A DNA stretch of 64,000 nt from Microtetraspora glauca (lineage in GTDB: Bacteria > Actinomycetota > Actinomycetes > Streptosporangiales > Streptosporangiaceae). This document shows positions 17,381 through 27,739 of this stretch, piece after piece; within the stretch, counting starts at the first letter, position 1; every line of letters starts with the position of its first letter. Made by a program: the position numbers and the translations under genes. The stretch is from NCBI GenBank assembly GCA_001570385.1, contig BBYL01000014.1, forward strand, positions 124,001 through 188,000. The letters run 5' to 3'. Under the pieces are notes generated by a model that was given only the letters and a program-made list of their open reading frames with translations, had not been told where the DNA came from and made no database searches.

Positions 17381-17689
17381 TCAGTAGTTGCGCCGCACCT
17401 GGATCGACCAGCCGCCCTGAGGGATCTCCACGCTGCCGACGTGCGCGTGGGACTTCAGCCGGCACCACGCGGGGATGTCGGTGACCGCGGCGGGGTCGTC
17501 GGCGAGAACCTCGACCACCGCCCCCATCGGCACCTGGTTGATCTGGTCGGCCAGCATGATGATCGGGATGGGGCATTTGCGGCCCAGCGCGTCGATCGTC
17601 AGGGCGGCGGGCTCACGCGCCTCGGCGCGCGGCTCGCTCCACTGCTCCTCGGGCTCGCTCTTGCCGGCCCCCGACCGCCTCCGCCACAT
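17381..17689 (-). CDS. TusA-like sulfur carrier protein
   Basis: A 102-residue protein. Residues 29-102 are a TusA/SirA fold with the essential Cys39 in the CPxP motif (LGRKCPIPI), which carries persulfide sulfur. The N-terminal 28 residues are charged and probably disordered. Its ATG overlaps the stop codon of the cysteine desulfurase gene, so the two are co-translated. This pairing suggests direct sulfur transfer from the desulfurase to this carrier. The final acceptor (tRNA thiolation, cofactor or Fe-S synthesis) is not shown. Confidence 0.85.
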   Translation of the reverse strand: MWRRRSGAGKSEPEEQWSEPRAEAREPAALTIDALGRKCPIPIIMLADQINQVPMGAVVEVLADDPAAVTDIPAWCRLKSHAHVGSVEIPQGGWSIQVRRNY

Positions 17690-18822
17690 CAGTGCACTCC
17701 CAAACTCGCTCGGATGCGTCGCACGATGTCCGGAAGTACGGCGAGGAACCGGTCGACGTCGCCCTCGGACACGCCACGGGGCAGCGATACCCGGACGTTC
17801 CCGTGCGTAAGCACACCCATCGCCTCGAGCACGTGCGATGGGCGAAGCGTACTAGCGGTGCACGAGCTCCCGGACGAGACCGCGAAACCGGCCCGGTCCA
17901 GCTCGGCCAGCAGCGCCTCACCCTCCACATAAAGACACGAAAAGGTGACAATGTGGGGCAGCCGCTGCAACGGGTCGCCGACCACCTCCACGTCCGGCAC
18001 CAGGCGCGGCACCTCCGTCCTGATCCGATTGACCAGGGCGGACAGCCGCGGACCCTCTGCCTCCTCTTCGGCGACCCTGGCGCGCAGCGCCGCCGCCGCC
18101 GCGACGATCGCCGGGACGTTCTCGAAACCGGGCACGCGGCGCCGCTCCCGCTCGTCCTGTGGGTACGGCGACCGCCAGCGGGTCCCCTTGCGCACCGCCA
18201 GCACCCCCACGCCGGCGGGCCCGCCCCACTTGTGCGCGCTCGCCGTCAGTACCGACCAGCCGCGGGGGAGCGGGAGCCGTCCCACGGACTGCGCCGCGTC
18301 CACCAGCAGCGGCACGCCCGCCTCCTGGCACGCGGCGGCCACCTCGTCCACCGGCTGCAGCGTCCCGACCTCGTGGTTGGCCGTCTGCAGGCAGGCCAGG
18401 GCCGTACCGGGCACGGAGACGGCCTCGGCGAACGCCTCGGCGTCCACCCGGCCCGTACGGCCCACGCCCACGATCCGCACGGTGCCGCCCTCGTGTTCGT
18501 GCACCTCGGCGGTGTGCAGGACACTGGAATGCTCGACGGCGCCGGCCACCAGGTGGCGGCCGGTCCGCCTGCGCCCGTTCAGCGTGCCGAGCACACCGAG
18601 GTGCACCGCCTGGGTGCCCGACGAGGTGAACGCGACCTCGTCGGGGCGGGCGCCCAGCACCTCGGCCACGTCGGCACGGGCCTGCTCCAGGAGCATCTGC
18701 GCCCGCCTGGCCGGGCCGTACAGGCGGGCCGGGTCGGCCCAGCCGGAGTCGAGGGCGGCGAGGAGCGCCTCCCGCGCCGCGGAGTGGAGGGGTTCGGTCG
18801 AGGCCGCGTCCAGATACACCAC
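17689..18822 (-). CDS. Cysteine desulfurase (NifS/IscS-like, class V aminotransferase)
   Basis: A 377-residue PLP enzyme that removes sulfur from cysteine as persulfide. The PLP lysine is Lys198 (SAHKWGGP); the pyridine-binding Asp is in VDAAQS; the sulfur-accepting Cys321 sits in SSGSSCTAS. It starts at a GTG with TAATGT 7 nt upstream, so probably leaderless. Downstream TusA-like carrier overlaps by one base. It is separate from any suf operon, which suggests a housekeeping or tRNA-modification role rather than bulk Fe-S assembly. Confidence 0.9.
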   Translation of the reverse strand: MVYLDAASTEPLHSAAREALLAALDSGWADPARLYGPARRAQMLLEQARADVAEVLGARPDEVAFTSSGTQAVHLGVLGTLNGRRRTGRHLVAGAVEHSSVLHTAEVHEHEGGTVRIVGVGRTGRVDAEAFAEAVSVPGTALACLQTANHEVGTLQPVDEVAAACQEAGVPLLVDAAQSVGRLPLPRGWSVLTASAHKWGGPAGVGVLAVRKGTRWRSPYPQDERERRRVPGFENVPAIVAAAAALRARVAEEEAEGPRLSALVNRIRTEVPRLVPDVEVVGDPLQRLPHIVTFSCLYVEGEALLAELDRAGFAVSSGSSCTASTLRPSHVLEAMGVLTHGNVRVSLPRGVSEGDVDRFLAVLPDIVRRIRASLGVH

Positions 18823-18916
18823 AGTTAGGACATTAACGGGGGCTGCTCAGAGGGGCGGTGCCGGTCCGCGCTAATGTGTCCCCCAGCGTGAACTCAATCA
18901 AGTAAAGGGACGACCG

Positions 18917-18943
18917 ATGCGAGACATCGCCGGTCGTTCTTGA
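18917..18943 (+). CDS. Possible 8-codon leader peptide upstream of ctaC
   Basis: ATG at 18917 reads MRDIAGRS then TGA. AAAGGGA lies 6 nt upstream, a better ribosome-binding site than that of ctaC itself. The coding bases also form a stem (18911-18919 with 18925-18936). It is followed by a perfect hairpin before ctaC. This could be a translated leader controlling the oxidase operon, or chance. Confidence 0.3.
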   Translation: MRDIAGRS

Positions 18944-18964
18944 ACGAGCAAATCTGAAGAACCG

Positions 18965-18985
18965 CCCAGGAGAGGGACTCCTGGG
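18965..18985 (+). promoter_or_regulatory. Perfect hairpin in the ctaC 5' leader
   Basis: CCCAGGAG-AGGGA-CTCCTGGG is an 8-bp perfect stem with a 5-nt loop, 24 nt before the ctaC GTG. It sequesters an AGGAG sequence. No T-run follows, so it looks more like a translation or stability element than a terminator. Confidence 0.4.
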
Positions 18986-19009
18986 CTTCATCTGTGGGGT
19001 AGGCGATCC

Positions 19010-19836
19010 GTGAGTCCGACCCGCCGTACGACACGGCGACCGTTGGCCCGCCGCCGGTTGCCACGCGTCGCCGCTCTGGCGGTGCTCGTGGCGTCCGCGT
19101 CGGCGTGTAGCGCCCAGGCGACTGAGCAGTGGTCCCGGGGCGGCATGCCCGAAGGCGCCACCGATCAGTCGCTCATCACCCAGACGCTCTGGAACGGAGC
19201 CTGGATCGCGGCGCTGGCCACCGGCGTCGTCGTGTGGGGCCTGATCCTCTGGGCATGCGCGTTCCACCGCAAGAAGAAGAACTCGCCGGACCAGCTGCCG
19301 CCCCAGGTGCGGTACAACCTGCCGATCGAGATCCTCTACACCGTGGTGCCCATCATCATGGTCTCGGTCTTCTTCTACTTCACCGCGCGCGACGAGACCG
19401 AGATCATGAAGGTCTCCGGCAACGCCCCGGTGAAGGTCAAGGTCGAGGGCCGCATGTGGAGCTGGGGCTTCACCACCGAATACCAGGGCAAGACCGCCAA
19501 GGTCGAGGGCGTGCCGGTCGACCTGGCCAAGCAGAGTGTGGAGAACCCCGAGGGTCCGCAGCTCGTGCTGCCGACCGGCGCCGACGTCGAGTTCGAGCTT
19601 CACTCGCCCGACGTCATCCACTCCTTCTGGGTGCCGGCCTTCCTGTTCAAGCAGGACGTGTTCCCCGGTGACGTGCGGAACAAGTTCCAGATCAAGACGC
19701 TGAACCGCACCGGCGTCTTCGTCGGCCGGTGTGCCGAGCTGTGCGGCGTCGACCACAGCAAGATGCTGTTCTCGGTGAAGCTCGTGCCGCAGGCGGAGTT
19801 CGACCAGTACATCCAGAGCCAGGCGGGGAGTGCACA

Positions 19837-19840
<4 letters not shown>
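19010..19840 (+). CDS. ctaC: Cytochrome c oxidase subunit II
   Basis: A 276-residue CuA subunit of the aa3 oxidase. An Arg-rich N-terminus and hydrophobic segment end at Cys33 (SASACS), a weak lipobox; two transmembrane helices follow (about 66-86 and 110-126), then an extracytoplasmic cupredoxin domain. CuA ligands are visible: His204 (DVIHSFWVPAF), Cys241, Glu243, Cys245, His249 and Met252 (CAELCGVDHSKM). It accepts electrons from the QcrC dihaem cytochrome and passes them to CtaD. GTG start; the stop overlaps the ctaD GTG. First gene of ctaC-ctaD-ctaF. Confidence 0.96.
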
Positions 19841-21491
<1,651 letters not shown>

Positions 21492-21495
<4 letters not shown>

Positions 21496-21887
21496 AGATC
21501 CAGGGATGGATGTTCGTGCTCTGCGGCCTCTTCTTCGCCGCCGTGGACGTGGTCTACTGGTTCTGGTCCAAGGAGCCGACCGGCACCGCGGTGCTGGCCA
21601 TCTCCGTCGGCCTCGCCCTCATGATCGGCTACTACCTGCTCTTCACGGCTCGCCGCATCGGTGACCAGCCGGAGGACAGCAAGGAGGCCGAGATCAGCGA
21701 CGGGGCCGGAGAGCTCGGCTTCTTCAGCCCGCACAGCTGGTGGCCGCTGTTCGTCTGCCTTTCCGCGGCGTTGACGTTCTTCGGTTTCGCCGTCGGCATG
21801 TGGCTGTTCCTGATCGGGGTCTTCGCCGTCGTGCTGAGCATGATCGGCTTCGTCTTCCAGTACTACCGGGGCAACTTCTCGCACTGA
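21492..21887 (+). CDS. ctaF: Cytochrome c oxidase subunit IV (actinobacterial)
   Basis: A 131-residue membrane protein of the actinobacterial CtaF family: four hydrophobic segments (about 6-24, 35-52, 87-105, 108-125), an FFSPHSWWPLF turn and a C-terminal FQYYRGNFSH. It is a structural subunit of the aa3 oxidase in the bcc-aa3 supercomplex. Its ATG overlaps the ctaD stop (ATGA). A long terminator hairpin follows 15 bp after the stop. Confidence 0.94.
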
Positions 21888-21902
21888 CCTGGGAGTTTCC
21901 CC

Positions 21903-21950
21903 GTCGCGGCCGGCCAACGATCCTGTTGGCCGGCCGCGACGCTTTTCTTT
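21903..21950 (+). terminator. Strong intrinsic terminator after ctaF
   Basis: GTCGCGGCCGGCCAAC (21903-21918) pairs perfectly with 21925-21940 across a 6-nt loop (GATCCT), followed by GCTTTTCTTT. A 16-bp perfect stem plus T-rich tail is the classic intrinsic terminator. Confidence 0.92.
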
Positions 21951-22037
21951 GCCAGCTGTCATCCCGGCCCTGAGCGCAGACCCACAGTAATCGGGTACTA
22001 ACCCCATGCAAGTGGTGTGTGGCGGGGGGAGACCGAC

Positions 22038-23216
22038 GTGCGAGCTGGTGCTGGGATGCTGGCCCTACTGATGGCGACCGGATGTACCGCCGCGGCGGCG
22101 GATCGCGACAAGGAGGTCGCCGTCGTACCCGCGGCGGCCGTGGGCATCACGCCGGAGAACGGCGCCCAGGGACTGATCCCGGAGCTGCCCATCATGGTGT
22201 CGGCCGCCGGGGGGACGCTGAAGGACGTCACCGTGGAGGCGAAGGGCAAACGGGTGGCGGGGATGTTCAGCGCCGACCGGACCAGGTGGCGGAGCGCACG
22301 GCCGATGACGCCGGGCACCGACTACACCGTGACCGCGGTGGCGGTCAACGCGGCCGGCAAGACGACCGAGACCAAGAGCGTCTTCTCCACGGTGAAGGCG
22401 GCCAAGTCCTTCGACGTCCAGACCATCCTTCCGAACAAGGAACTGACCGGGCTGACCGTCGGCGTCGGGATGCCCATCATGATCACGTTCGACCGCGACG
22501 TCACGGACCGCGTCTCGATCGAGAAGAACCTGCAGGTGCTGGCGTCCAAGCCGATCCAGGGCGCGTGGCACTGGTTCGACAACCGCCGTGTGACGTTCAG
22601 GCCCAAGGAGTACTGGCCGGCTCACACGAAGGTCCGGCTCGTCGCCCGGCTCGCCGGCGTACGCGGAGCCGACGGGATGTACGGCACGAAGGACTACGTC
22701 CGCGACTTCACGATCGGCCGTTCCCAGATCAGCTACGCCGACACGGGCACCCACCACATGAAGGTGAAACGCGACGGGAAGCTCATCCGCAACATGCCGA
22801 TCAGCGCGGGCAAGGGCGGCGAACTGAAGTACTACACCACCTCGGGAGTCCATCTGGCCATGGACCGCGAGCTCGTCACGGTCATGACCTCACCCGGCAT
22901 CGGCCCCGGCAGCCCCGGCTACTACCAGACCACCGTCTACGACACCGTACGGATCTCCGACTCGGGGGAGTACGTCCACGGCGCCCCATGGTCCGTGGGG
23001 GATCAGGGCAACTCCAACGTGAGCCACGGCTGCGTCAACGTCAGCCCGGAGAACGCGAAGTGGTTCATGACCAACACCCTGATCGGGGACCCGATCGTCG
23101 TCACCGGCTCGCCGCGCCCGCTCGACCCCACGAACGGCTGGGGCCACTGGCAGGAGTCCTGGAAGCAGTGGCTCAAGTGGAGCAGGCTGCGTGGCGCCAG
23201 CACCGAGCCGCTCTGA
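22038..23216 (+). CDS. L,D-transpeptidase lipoprotein (YkuD, LdtMt2-like)
   Basis: A 392-residue exported enzyme that makes 3-3 cross-links in peptidoglycan. A short signal ends at lipobox MATGC (Cys16). Two Ig-like domains follow (about 35-125 and 130-235), then the YkuD catalytic domain with SHGCVN (His330, Cys332) and a C-terminal Trp-rich extension (WGHWQESWKQWLKW) as in mycobacterial LdtMt2. Start at the GTG at 22038, preceded by GGGGGGAG at proper spacing; a GTG at 22017 lacks one. Lies between two convergent respiratory operons, as an independent unit. Confidence 0.94.
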   Translation: MRAGAGMLALLMATGCTAAAADRDKEVAVVPAAAVGITPENGAQGLIPELPIMVSAAGGTLKDVTVEAKGKRVAGMFSADRTRWRSARPMTPGTDYTVTAVAVNAAGKTTETKSVFSTVKAAKSFDVQTILPNKELTGLTVGVGMPIMITFDRDVTDRVSIEKNLQVLASKPIQGAWHWFDNRRVTFRPKEYWPAHTKVRLVARLAGVRGADGMYGTKDYVRDFTIGRSQISYADTGTHHMKVKRDGKLIRNMPISAGKGGELKYYTTSGVHLAMDRELVTVMTSPGIGPGSPGYYQTTVYDTVRISDSGEYVHGAPWSVGDQGNSNVSHGCVNVSPENAKWFMTNTLIGDPIVVTGSPRPLDPTNGWGHWQESWKQWLKWSRLRGASTEPL

Positions 23217-23360
23217 CGGCCCTGTGAGCCTCTGACCTCGGCCCGCGCACTCTGAATCGGAGGGTGCGGGCCGCTCGTCGTCTCGGAGGATCTGAGGGCC
23301 GTCCAGGGGGAGCGGCGGCCGATGGCCGTACAGGCTGGGAACGACGGCCGTGCGGGCGGG

Positions 23361-23399
23361 GAATACGAAACGGCCCGGGTGGGAATCCCACCCGGGCCG
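23361..23399 (-). terminator. Strong intrinsic terminator after qcrB
   Basis: CGGCCCGGGTGGG (23371-23383) pairs perfectly with 23387-23399 (loop AAT). Read on the minus strand it lies 13 nt after the qcrB stop and runs into TTTCGTATT. It ends the ctaE-qcrCAB transcript. Confidence 0.88.
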
Positions 23400-23412
23400 C
23401 TCACGTGGTGAA

Positions 23413-25044
23413 TCAGTGAACTTCCTTGCGCTCCCCGGCGCCGACGGCGGCGTGCTCCTCGCCGTGACCGTGGCCCTCCTCGAGAGGGATGCGGTCCGTG
23501 CCGTACGCCTTGCTCATCTTGGCGCGCAGCCTGCCGATGAGAGAGCGGGCTCCCTTCGGCGGGATCCCCTCACGGTCGACTCCGCTCTCGATGACCGGGA
23601 TCTCCTTCTTGCCGCGGATGTGCGCCAGGATGTCGTCCGCGGGCGGCGTGTGCACCTCGATGTACTCGCCGTTCGGCATCCGCTTGATGACGCCGGACTC
23701 GACACCGTGGGACACGACCTCGGCGTCCTTGCGCTGGAGGCCGATGCAGACCCGGTAGGTGATGATGTAGGCGATCACCGGACCGAGGAAGATGGCGAAC
23801 CGACCGAAGATCGTCGTCTCGTACAGGCCGATGTGGAAGTTGGCCGAGATCTCGTCGTTCGCGCCCAGCAGCCACAGGATGCCGTAGAACGTGACCGCCG
23901 AGATGCCGATCGAGGTGCGGTGCGCGTTGTTGCGCGGCCGGTCGGCGATGTGGTGCTCGCGCCGGTCGCCGGTCACCCACTGTTCCAGGAACGGATACAG
24001 CGCCAGGCCCGTCATGATGATCCCGAGCGGCACCAGCGCCGGAATCAGCACGCTCAGCGGGATCGTGCCTCCGGACGTCCCGAAGAGGTTGATCTCCCAC
24101 GGGACCATCAGACGCAGGGAGCCTTCGAGGAAGCCCATGTACCAGTCGGGCTGGGAGCCCGCCGAGATGTCCGCCGGAGTGTACGGCCCGAACAACCAGA
24201 TCGGGTTGATCTGCGCGAACGTGCCCAGCAGCGCCAGCACGCCGAAGGTGAACAGGAAGTACGCGCCCGCCTTGGCCATGAAGGCCGGGTAGAACGGCGC
24301 GCCCACCACGTTCTTCTCGGTGCGGCCCTTGCCCGGCATCTGGGTGTGCTTCTGCACCCACATGAGGATCATGTGCGCGGTGATCAGCGCCAGCAGGATG
24401 CCCGGAATGAGCAGGATGTGCAGGGTGAAGAACCGGGAGATGATGTCCTCGCCCGGGTACTCCCCGCCGAAGAGGAAGAACTGGATGTACGTGCCGATCA
24501 GCGGGATCGAGAGGATGACTCCCTGGGTGATCCGCAGGCCGGCGCCGGACAGCAGGTCGTCGGGCAGCGAGTAGCCGGTCAGACCCTCGAACAGGGCGAG
24601 GCTCAGCAGGCCGATGCCGATCAGCCAGTTCAGCTCGCGCGGCTTGCGGTATGCCCCCGTGAAGAACACGCGGAGCATGTGCACCACCATGCCGGCGACG
24701 AACAGCAGGGCCGCCCAGTGGTGGATCTGCCGGATGAGCAGACCACCGCGGACGTCGAAGGAGATGTTCAGCGTCGAGGCGTACGCCTCCGACATCATGA
24801 TGCCCTTGAGCGGCTCGTACGAGCCGTCGTACATCACGTGGCCCATGCTCGGCTTGAACCAGAACGTCAGGAACGTACCGGTCAGCAGCAGGACGATGAA
24901 CGAGTAGAGCGCGATCTCACCCAGCAGGAACGACCAGTGGTCGGGGAACATCTTCCGCAGGTTGCGCTTGAGGAAGCTGCCCGCGCCCAGGCGGTCGTCG
25001 AGAAAGGTCGAGACGCCGGCTATTGCCTTGGGAGGAGTGTCCAT
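23413..25044 (-). CDS. qcrB: Cytochrome bc1 complex cytochrome b subunit
   Basis: A 543-residue membrane subunit that oxidises menaquinol. Haem b ligands are in the IRQIHHW (His108/109) with VVHMLR (His122) and TLHILL (His209) with ITAHMI (His224) helices. The Qo-site motif is PDWY (QPDWYMGF), the actinobacterial form of PEWY. The long C-terminal cytosolic tail (about residues 425-543) is typical of actinobacterial QcrB. Its ATG overlaps the qcrA stop (TAATG). Target site of Q203/telacebec-type inhibitors in mycobacteria. Confidence 0.97.
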   Translation of the reverse strand: MDTPPKAIAGVSTFLDDRLGAGSFLKRNLRKMFPDHWSFLLGEIALYSFIVLLLTGTFLTFWFKPSMGHVMYDGSYEPLKGIMMSEAYASTLNISFDVRGGLLIRQIHHWAALLFVAGMVVHMLRVFFTGAYRKPRELNWLIGIGLLSLALFEGLTGYSLPDDLLSGAGLRITQGVILSIPLIGTYIQFFLFGGEYPGEDIISRFFTLHILLIPGILLALITAHMILMWVQKHTQMPGKGRTEKNVVGAPFYPAFMAKAGAYFLFTFGVLALLGTFAQINPIWLFGPYTPADISAGSQPDWYMGFLEGSLRLMVPWEINLFGTSGGTIPLSVLIPALVPLGIIMTGLALYPFLEQWVTGDRREHHIADRPRNNAHRTSIGISAVTFYGILWLLGANDEISANFHIGLYETTIFGRFAIFLGPVIAYIITYRVCIGLQRKDAEVVSHGVESGVIKRMPNGEYIEVHTPPADDILAHIRGKKEIPVIESGVDREGIPPKGARSLIGRLRAKMSKAYGTDRIPLEEGHGHGEEHAAVGAGERKEVH

Positions 25045-26129
25045 TACGCCTTCTCCGCCTTCTCCCTAGCTTCCGCCTCCGCGTCCCCGCGCTCCCAGAA
25101 ACTGGGCCCGACGGGCACGTTGAAGTCGGCCTTGGCGATGAGGAAGCCCTCGCCGTCGATCCCGATCGGGAGCTGCGGCAGCGGCCGCGCCGCGGGACCG
25201 AAGACGACCTTGGCGCCGTCCGCCGCGTCGAAGGTCGACTGGTGGCACGGGCAGAGGATGTGATGGGTCGTCTGCTCGTACAGCGCCGCCGGGCAGCCCA
25301 CGTGGGTGCAGATCTTCGAGTAGGCGACGATGCCGTCGTGCGTCCAGTTCAGGTTCGTGCCGGACTTGATCTCCTCCGGACGGAACTTGAGCAGGATCAG
25401 CGTGGCCTTGGCCAGGGCGTTGAGGTCGTGCTCGTACCCCTCGGGGACCACCGAAAGGATGCCGCCGGGCGAGTTGAAGTCGGCGGCGCGGATCGGCTGC
25501 CCGGTGCCCTCGGTGATGAGGCGCCGCGGCTTGCCGGTCTTGGTGGGCTCGCCCCACACCGTGTGCCGGAGCTTGGTGCCCGGCAGCGGGCCGAGGTCCT
25601 TCAGCAGGAAGAGAGGGGCCAGGCCCAGCGGCGCGGCCGCCAGCAGCAGCGTCCGGCGCAGCAGCCCGTGCTTGACGAAGCCGCTCTCCTCGGCGCCCGC
25701 CAGGAACGTCTCCTTGACGGTCTCGCGGGTCTCGGCGTCGGAGGCCATCGGGTGGCGCTCCTGGATCATGGTGTATTTCGGCATGATCCGCCGCACCCAT
25801 GTGGTGATGCCGGCGGCCAGCGCGAGCAGCGCCAGCGCCAGCGTGCCGCCGAGCGCGAAGTTGGACGTCGAAGTCTTGTCGATCGTCCCGACCTGGAAGA
25901 TGACGTACGAGGCGATGAAGCCGGCGCCCGCCAGGAAGGCGATCAGGAAGAGCAGCGCGACCGTCTTCTCGGCCTTGCGGGCGCTCGCCGGGTCCTGGTA
26001 GATCACGCCCGGCAGAGCGGCGGCCTCGTGGACGGTCTCGTCCTTGAGGACGGCCTCGGTGGCGGGCGGCGTGCCGATGACGCGCTTCGGTACGCGATCC
26101 TCGGGCTGGTCGATGGTGTTGTCTGTCAT
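25044..26129 (-). CDS. qcrA: Cytochrome bc1 complex Rieske iron-sulfur subunit
   Basis: A 361-residue actinobacterial QcrA, with three transmembrane helices (about 68-90, 99-119 and 165-182) rather than the single anchor of other bacteria. The Rieske cluster site is CTHVGC plus CPCHQSTFD in the C-terminal domain. It carries electrons from menaquinol at QcrB to the dihaem QcrC. Start at the ATG at 26129; its stop and start overlap qcrB and qcrC. Upstream frame extension is antisense-like filler. Confidence 0.95.
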   Translation of the reverse strand: MTDNTIDQPEDRVPKRVIGTPPATEAVLKDETVHEAAALPGVIYQDPASARKAEKTVALLFLIAFLAGAGFIASYVIFQVGTIDKTSTSNFALGGTLALALLALAAGITTWVRRIMPKYTMIQERHPMASDAETRETVKETFLAGAEESGFVKHGLLRRTLLLAAAPLGLAPLFLLKDLGPLPGTKLRHTVWGEPTKTGKPRRLITEGTGQPIRAADFNSPGGILSVVPEGYEHDLNALAKATLILLKFRPEEIKSGTNLNWTHDGIVAYSKICTHVGCPAALYEQTTHHILCPCHQSTFDAADGAKVVFGPAARPLPQLPIGIDGEGFLIAKADFNVPVGPSFWERGDAEAEAREKAEKA

Positions 26130-26959
26130 GAATGCGCCTGTCGCTTCTTCGCGGTGATCCAGATGGCGGCGAGGACCAGCAGGCTGATGCCGGCGATCCA
26201 GGCCACGAGACCCTCCGTCACCGGGCCGATACGGCCGAGACCGGAGCCGCCCGGGTCCACCTGGCTGCGGACGCTCGTGATGTAGGCGATCATGTCCCGC
26301 TTCTGGTCGGGAGTGATCGTCGAGTCGTTGAATACGGGCATCGCCTGCGGACCGGTGGCCATCGCCTCGTAGATCTGCGTGGGCGACGACTCGTTCAGCG
26401 AGGGCGCGTACTTGCCGTAGGTCAGTGCGCCGCCGGCGCCGACGAAGTTGTGGCACTGGATGCAGTTCGCCCGGAACAGCTCGCCACCCTTCGCCGGGTC
26501 ACCCTTGGCCGGGTCGACCTGCTCGGCGGCCGGCCGGGTCGGGCCGCCGCCCAGTGACTGGACGTACGCCGCGAGCTGGTCGATGGCCTGCGGGGTGACC
26601 CACTCGTCGAGCGGCTTGCGCGGTGCCTGGGCTCCCGGGTCGGAGGCGGGCATGCGCCCGCTGCTCACCTGGAAGTCCACGGCCGCCGCTCCCACGCCGA
26701 CCAGGGTGGGGCCGGACTTGGTGCCCTCGGCGTTCAGGCCGTGACAGCTGGCGCAGTGGGCGATGAAGAGGTCCTTGCCCTGCGCCACGTCGTCGGCCTT
26801 ACCGGACGCGACCGCCGCGTCCGCGGTGCTGCCGGTCGGTGCGGCAAGCGCGTATCCTCCGCCGAGGAGGCCAAGCGCGAGCGCCACAACGGCAAAACGC
26901 GCGAGGGGATGCCGCCGTCGCGCGGTGATGGAGTTCACCGATCTCCCCGTTCCGATCAT
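26126..26959 (-). CDS. qcrC: Cytochrome bc1 complex dihaem cytochrome c subunit
   Basis: A 277-residue fused dihaem cytochrome c, with haem sites at Cys69-x2-Cys72-His73 (CASCH) and Cys166-x2-Cys169-His170 (CIQCH). An N-terminal membrane segment (about 20-40) and a C-terminal anchor helix (about 248-268) hold it on the outer face. It replaces soluble cytochrome c by handing electrons directly to CuA of CtaC, the basis of the bcc-aa3 supercomplex. ATGA overlaps with ctaE and qcrA on both sides. Confidence 0.96.
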   Translation of the reverse strand: MIGTGRSVNSITARRRHPLARFAVVALALGLLGGGYALAAPTGSTADAAVASGKADDVAQGKDLFIAHCASCHGLNAEGTKSGPTLVGVGAAAVDFQVSSGRMPASDPGAQAPRKPLDEWVTPQAIDQLAAYVQSLGGGPTRPAAEQVDPAKGDPAKGGELFRANCIQCHNFVGAGGALTYGKYAPSLNESSPTQIYEAMATGPQAMPVFNDSTITPDQKRDMIAYITSVRSQVDPGGSGLGRIGPVTEGLVAWIAGISLLVLAAIWITAKKRQAHS

Positions 26960-27576
26960 TTGATGATGTAGATGGTCGCGAAAAGGCCGATCCAGACCAC
27001 GTCGACGAAGTGCCAGTAGTAAGACACGACGATCGCGCTGGTCGCCTGCTCATGGGTGAAGCGCTTCGCGGCGTACGTGCGTCCCAGAATGAACAGGAAC
27101 GCGATCAGTCCACCCGTCACGTGCAGACCGTGGAAGCCTGTGGTCAGGTAGAACACAGAGCCGTAGGCGGTGGACGCCAGCGTCGTGCCCTCCTCCACAA
27201 GGGTGCGGTACTCGTTCAGCTGGCCCGCGACGAAGATCGCGCCCAAGATGAAGCTGATGATGTACCAAAGCCTGAGCTTCTTGACCTGGCCCTTTTCCGC
27301 GGCCCATACACCGAACTGGCACGTCACACTGGACAGGACCAGGATGATCGTGTTCGCCGTGGCGTACGGGATGTCGAGATGGGTGTCCGTCGGCCAGGCT
27401 GTGCCTTGGCCGAGGGTGACCGACCGGATGGTGAAGTACATCGCGAACAGCGCCGCGAAGAACATGAGCTCAGAGGACAGCCAAACGATGGTCCCGACCT
27501 GAACGAGGTTCGGTCGGCGGGACCCGTACGGTGTCGTCGTCGTTGTAATTGCGGATGCTGTCGCCACGCGCAGCAT
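26956..27576 (-). CDS. ctaE: Cytochrome c oxidase subunit III
   Basis: A 206-residue, five-helix oxidase subunit III. Conserved segments are VWLSSELMFFAALFAMYF near residue 32, GFHGLHVTGGL near residue 148 and SYYWHFVDVVWIGLF near the C-terminus. First gene of the ctaE-qcrC-qcrA-qcrB operon, which puts an oxidase subunit under the same control as the bc1 complex and so helps balance supercomplex assembly. The same gene order is known in mycobacteria and streptomycetes. Confidence 0.96.
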   Translation of the reverse strand: MLRVATASAITTTTTPYGSRRPNLVQVGTIVWLSSELMFFAALFAMYFTIRSVTLGQGTAWPTDTHLDIPYATANTIILVLSSVTCQFGVWAAEKGQVKKLRLWYIISFILGAIFVAGQLNEYRTLVEEGTTLASTAYGSVFYLTTGFHGLHVTGGLIAFLFILGRTYAAKRFTHEQATSAIVVSYYWHFVDVVWIGLFATIYIIK

Positions 27577-27739
27577 TATTGCGGCTCCCCTGGTCGGGTC
27601 GCCGCACGCCCCCCCGTTAGAGGCGTTTTGCTCCGTTTAGAACCGGAGAATCTTGGCAACAAGCCCTGGGCTGCGCGTACGGCGTGTGCGCCGGTAGCAT
27701 CACGATGACCATATCCCGCGATTCGACAGTGAGCGTGAC

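Noticed and set aside
23350..26285. Long plus-strand frames opposite qcrB and qcrA
   Set aside because: Shadow frames of the bc1 operon; no domain or start signal.
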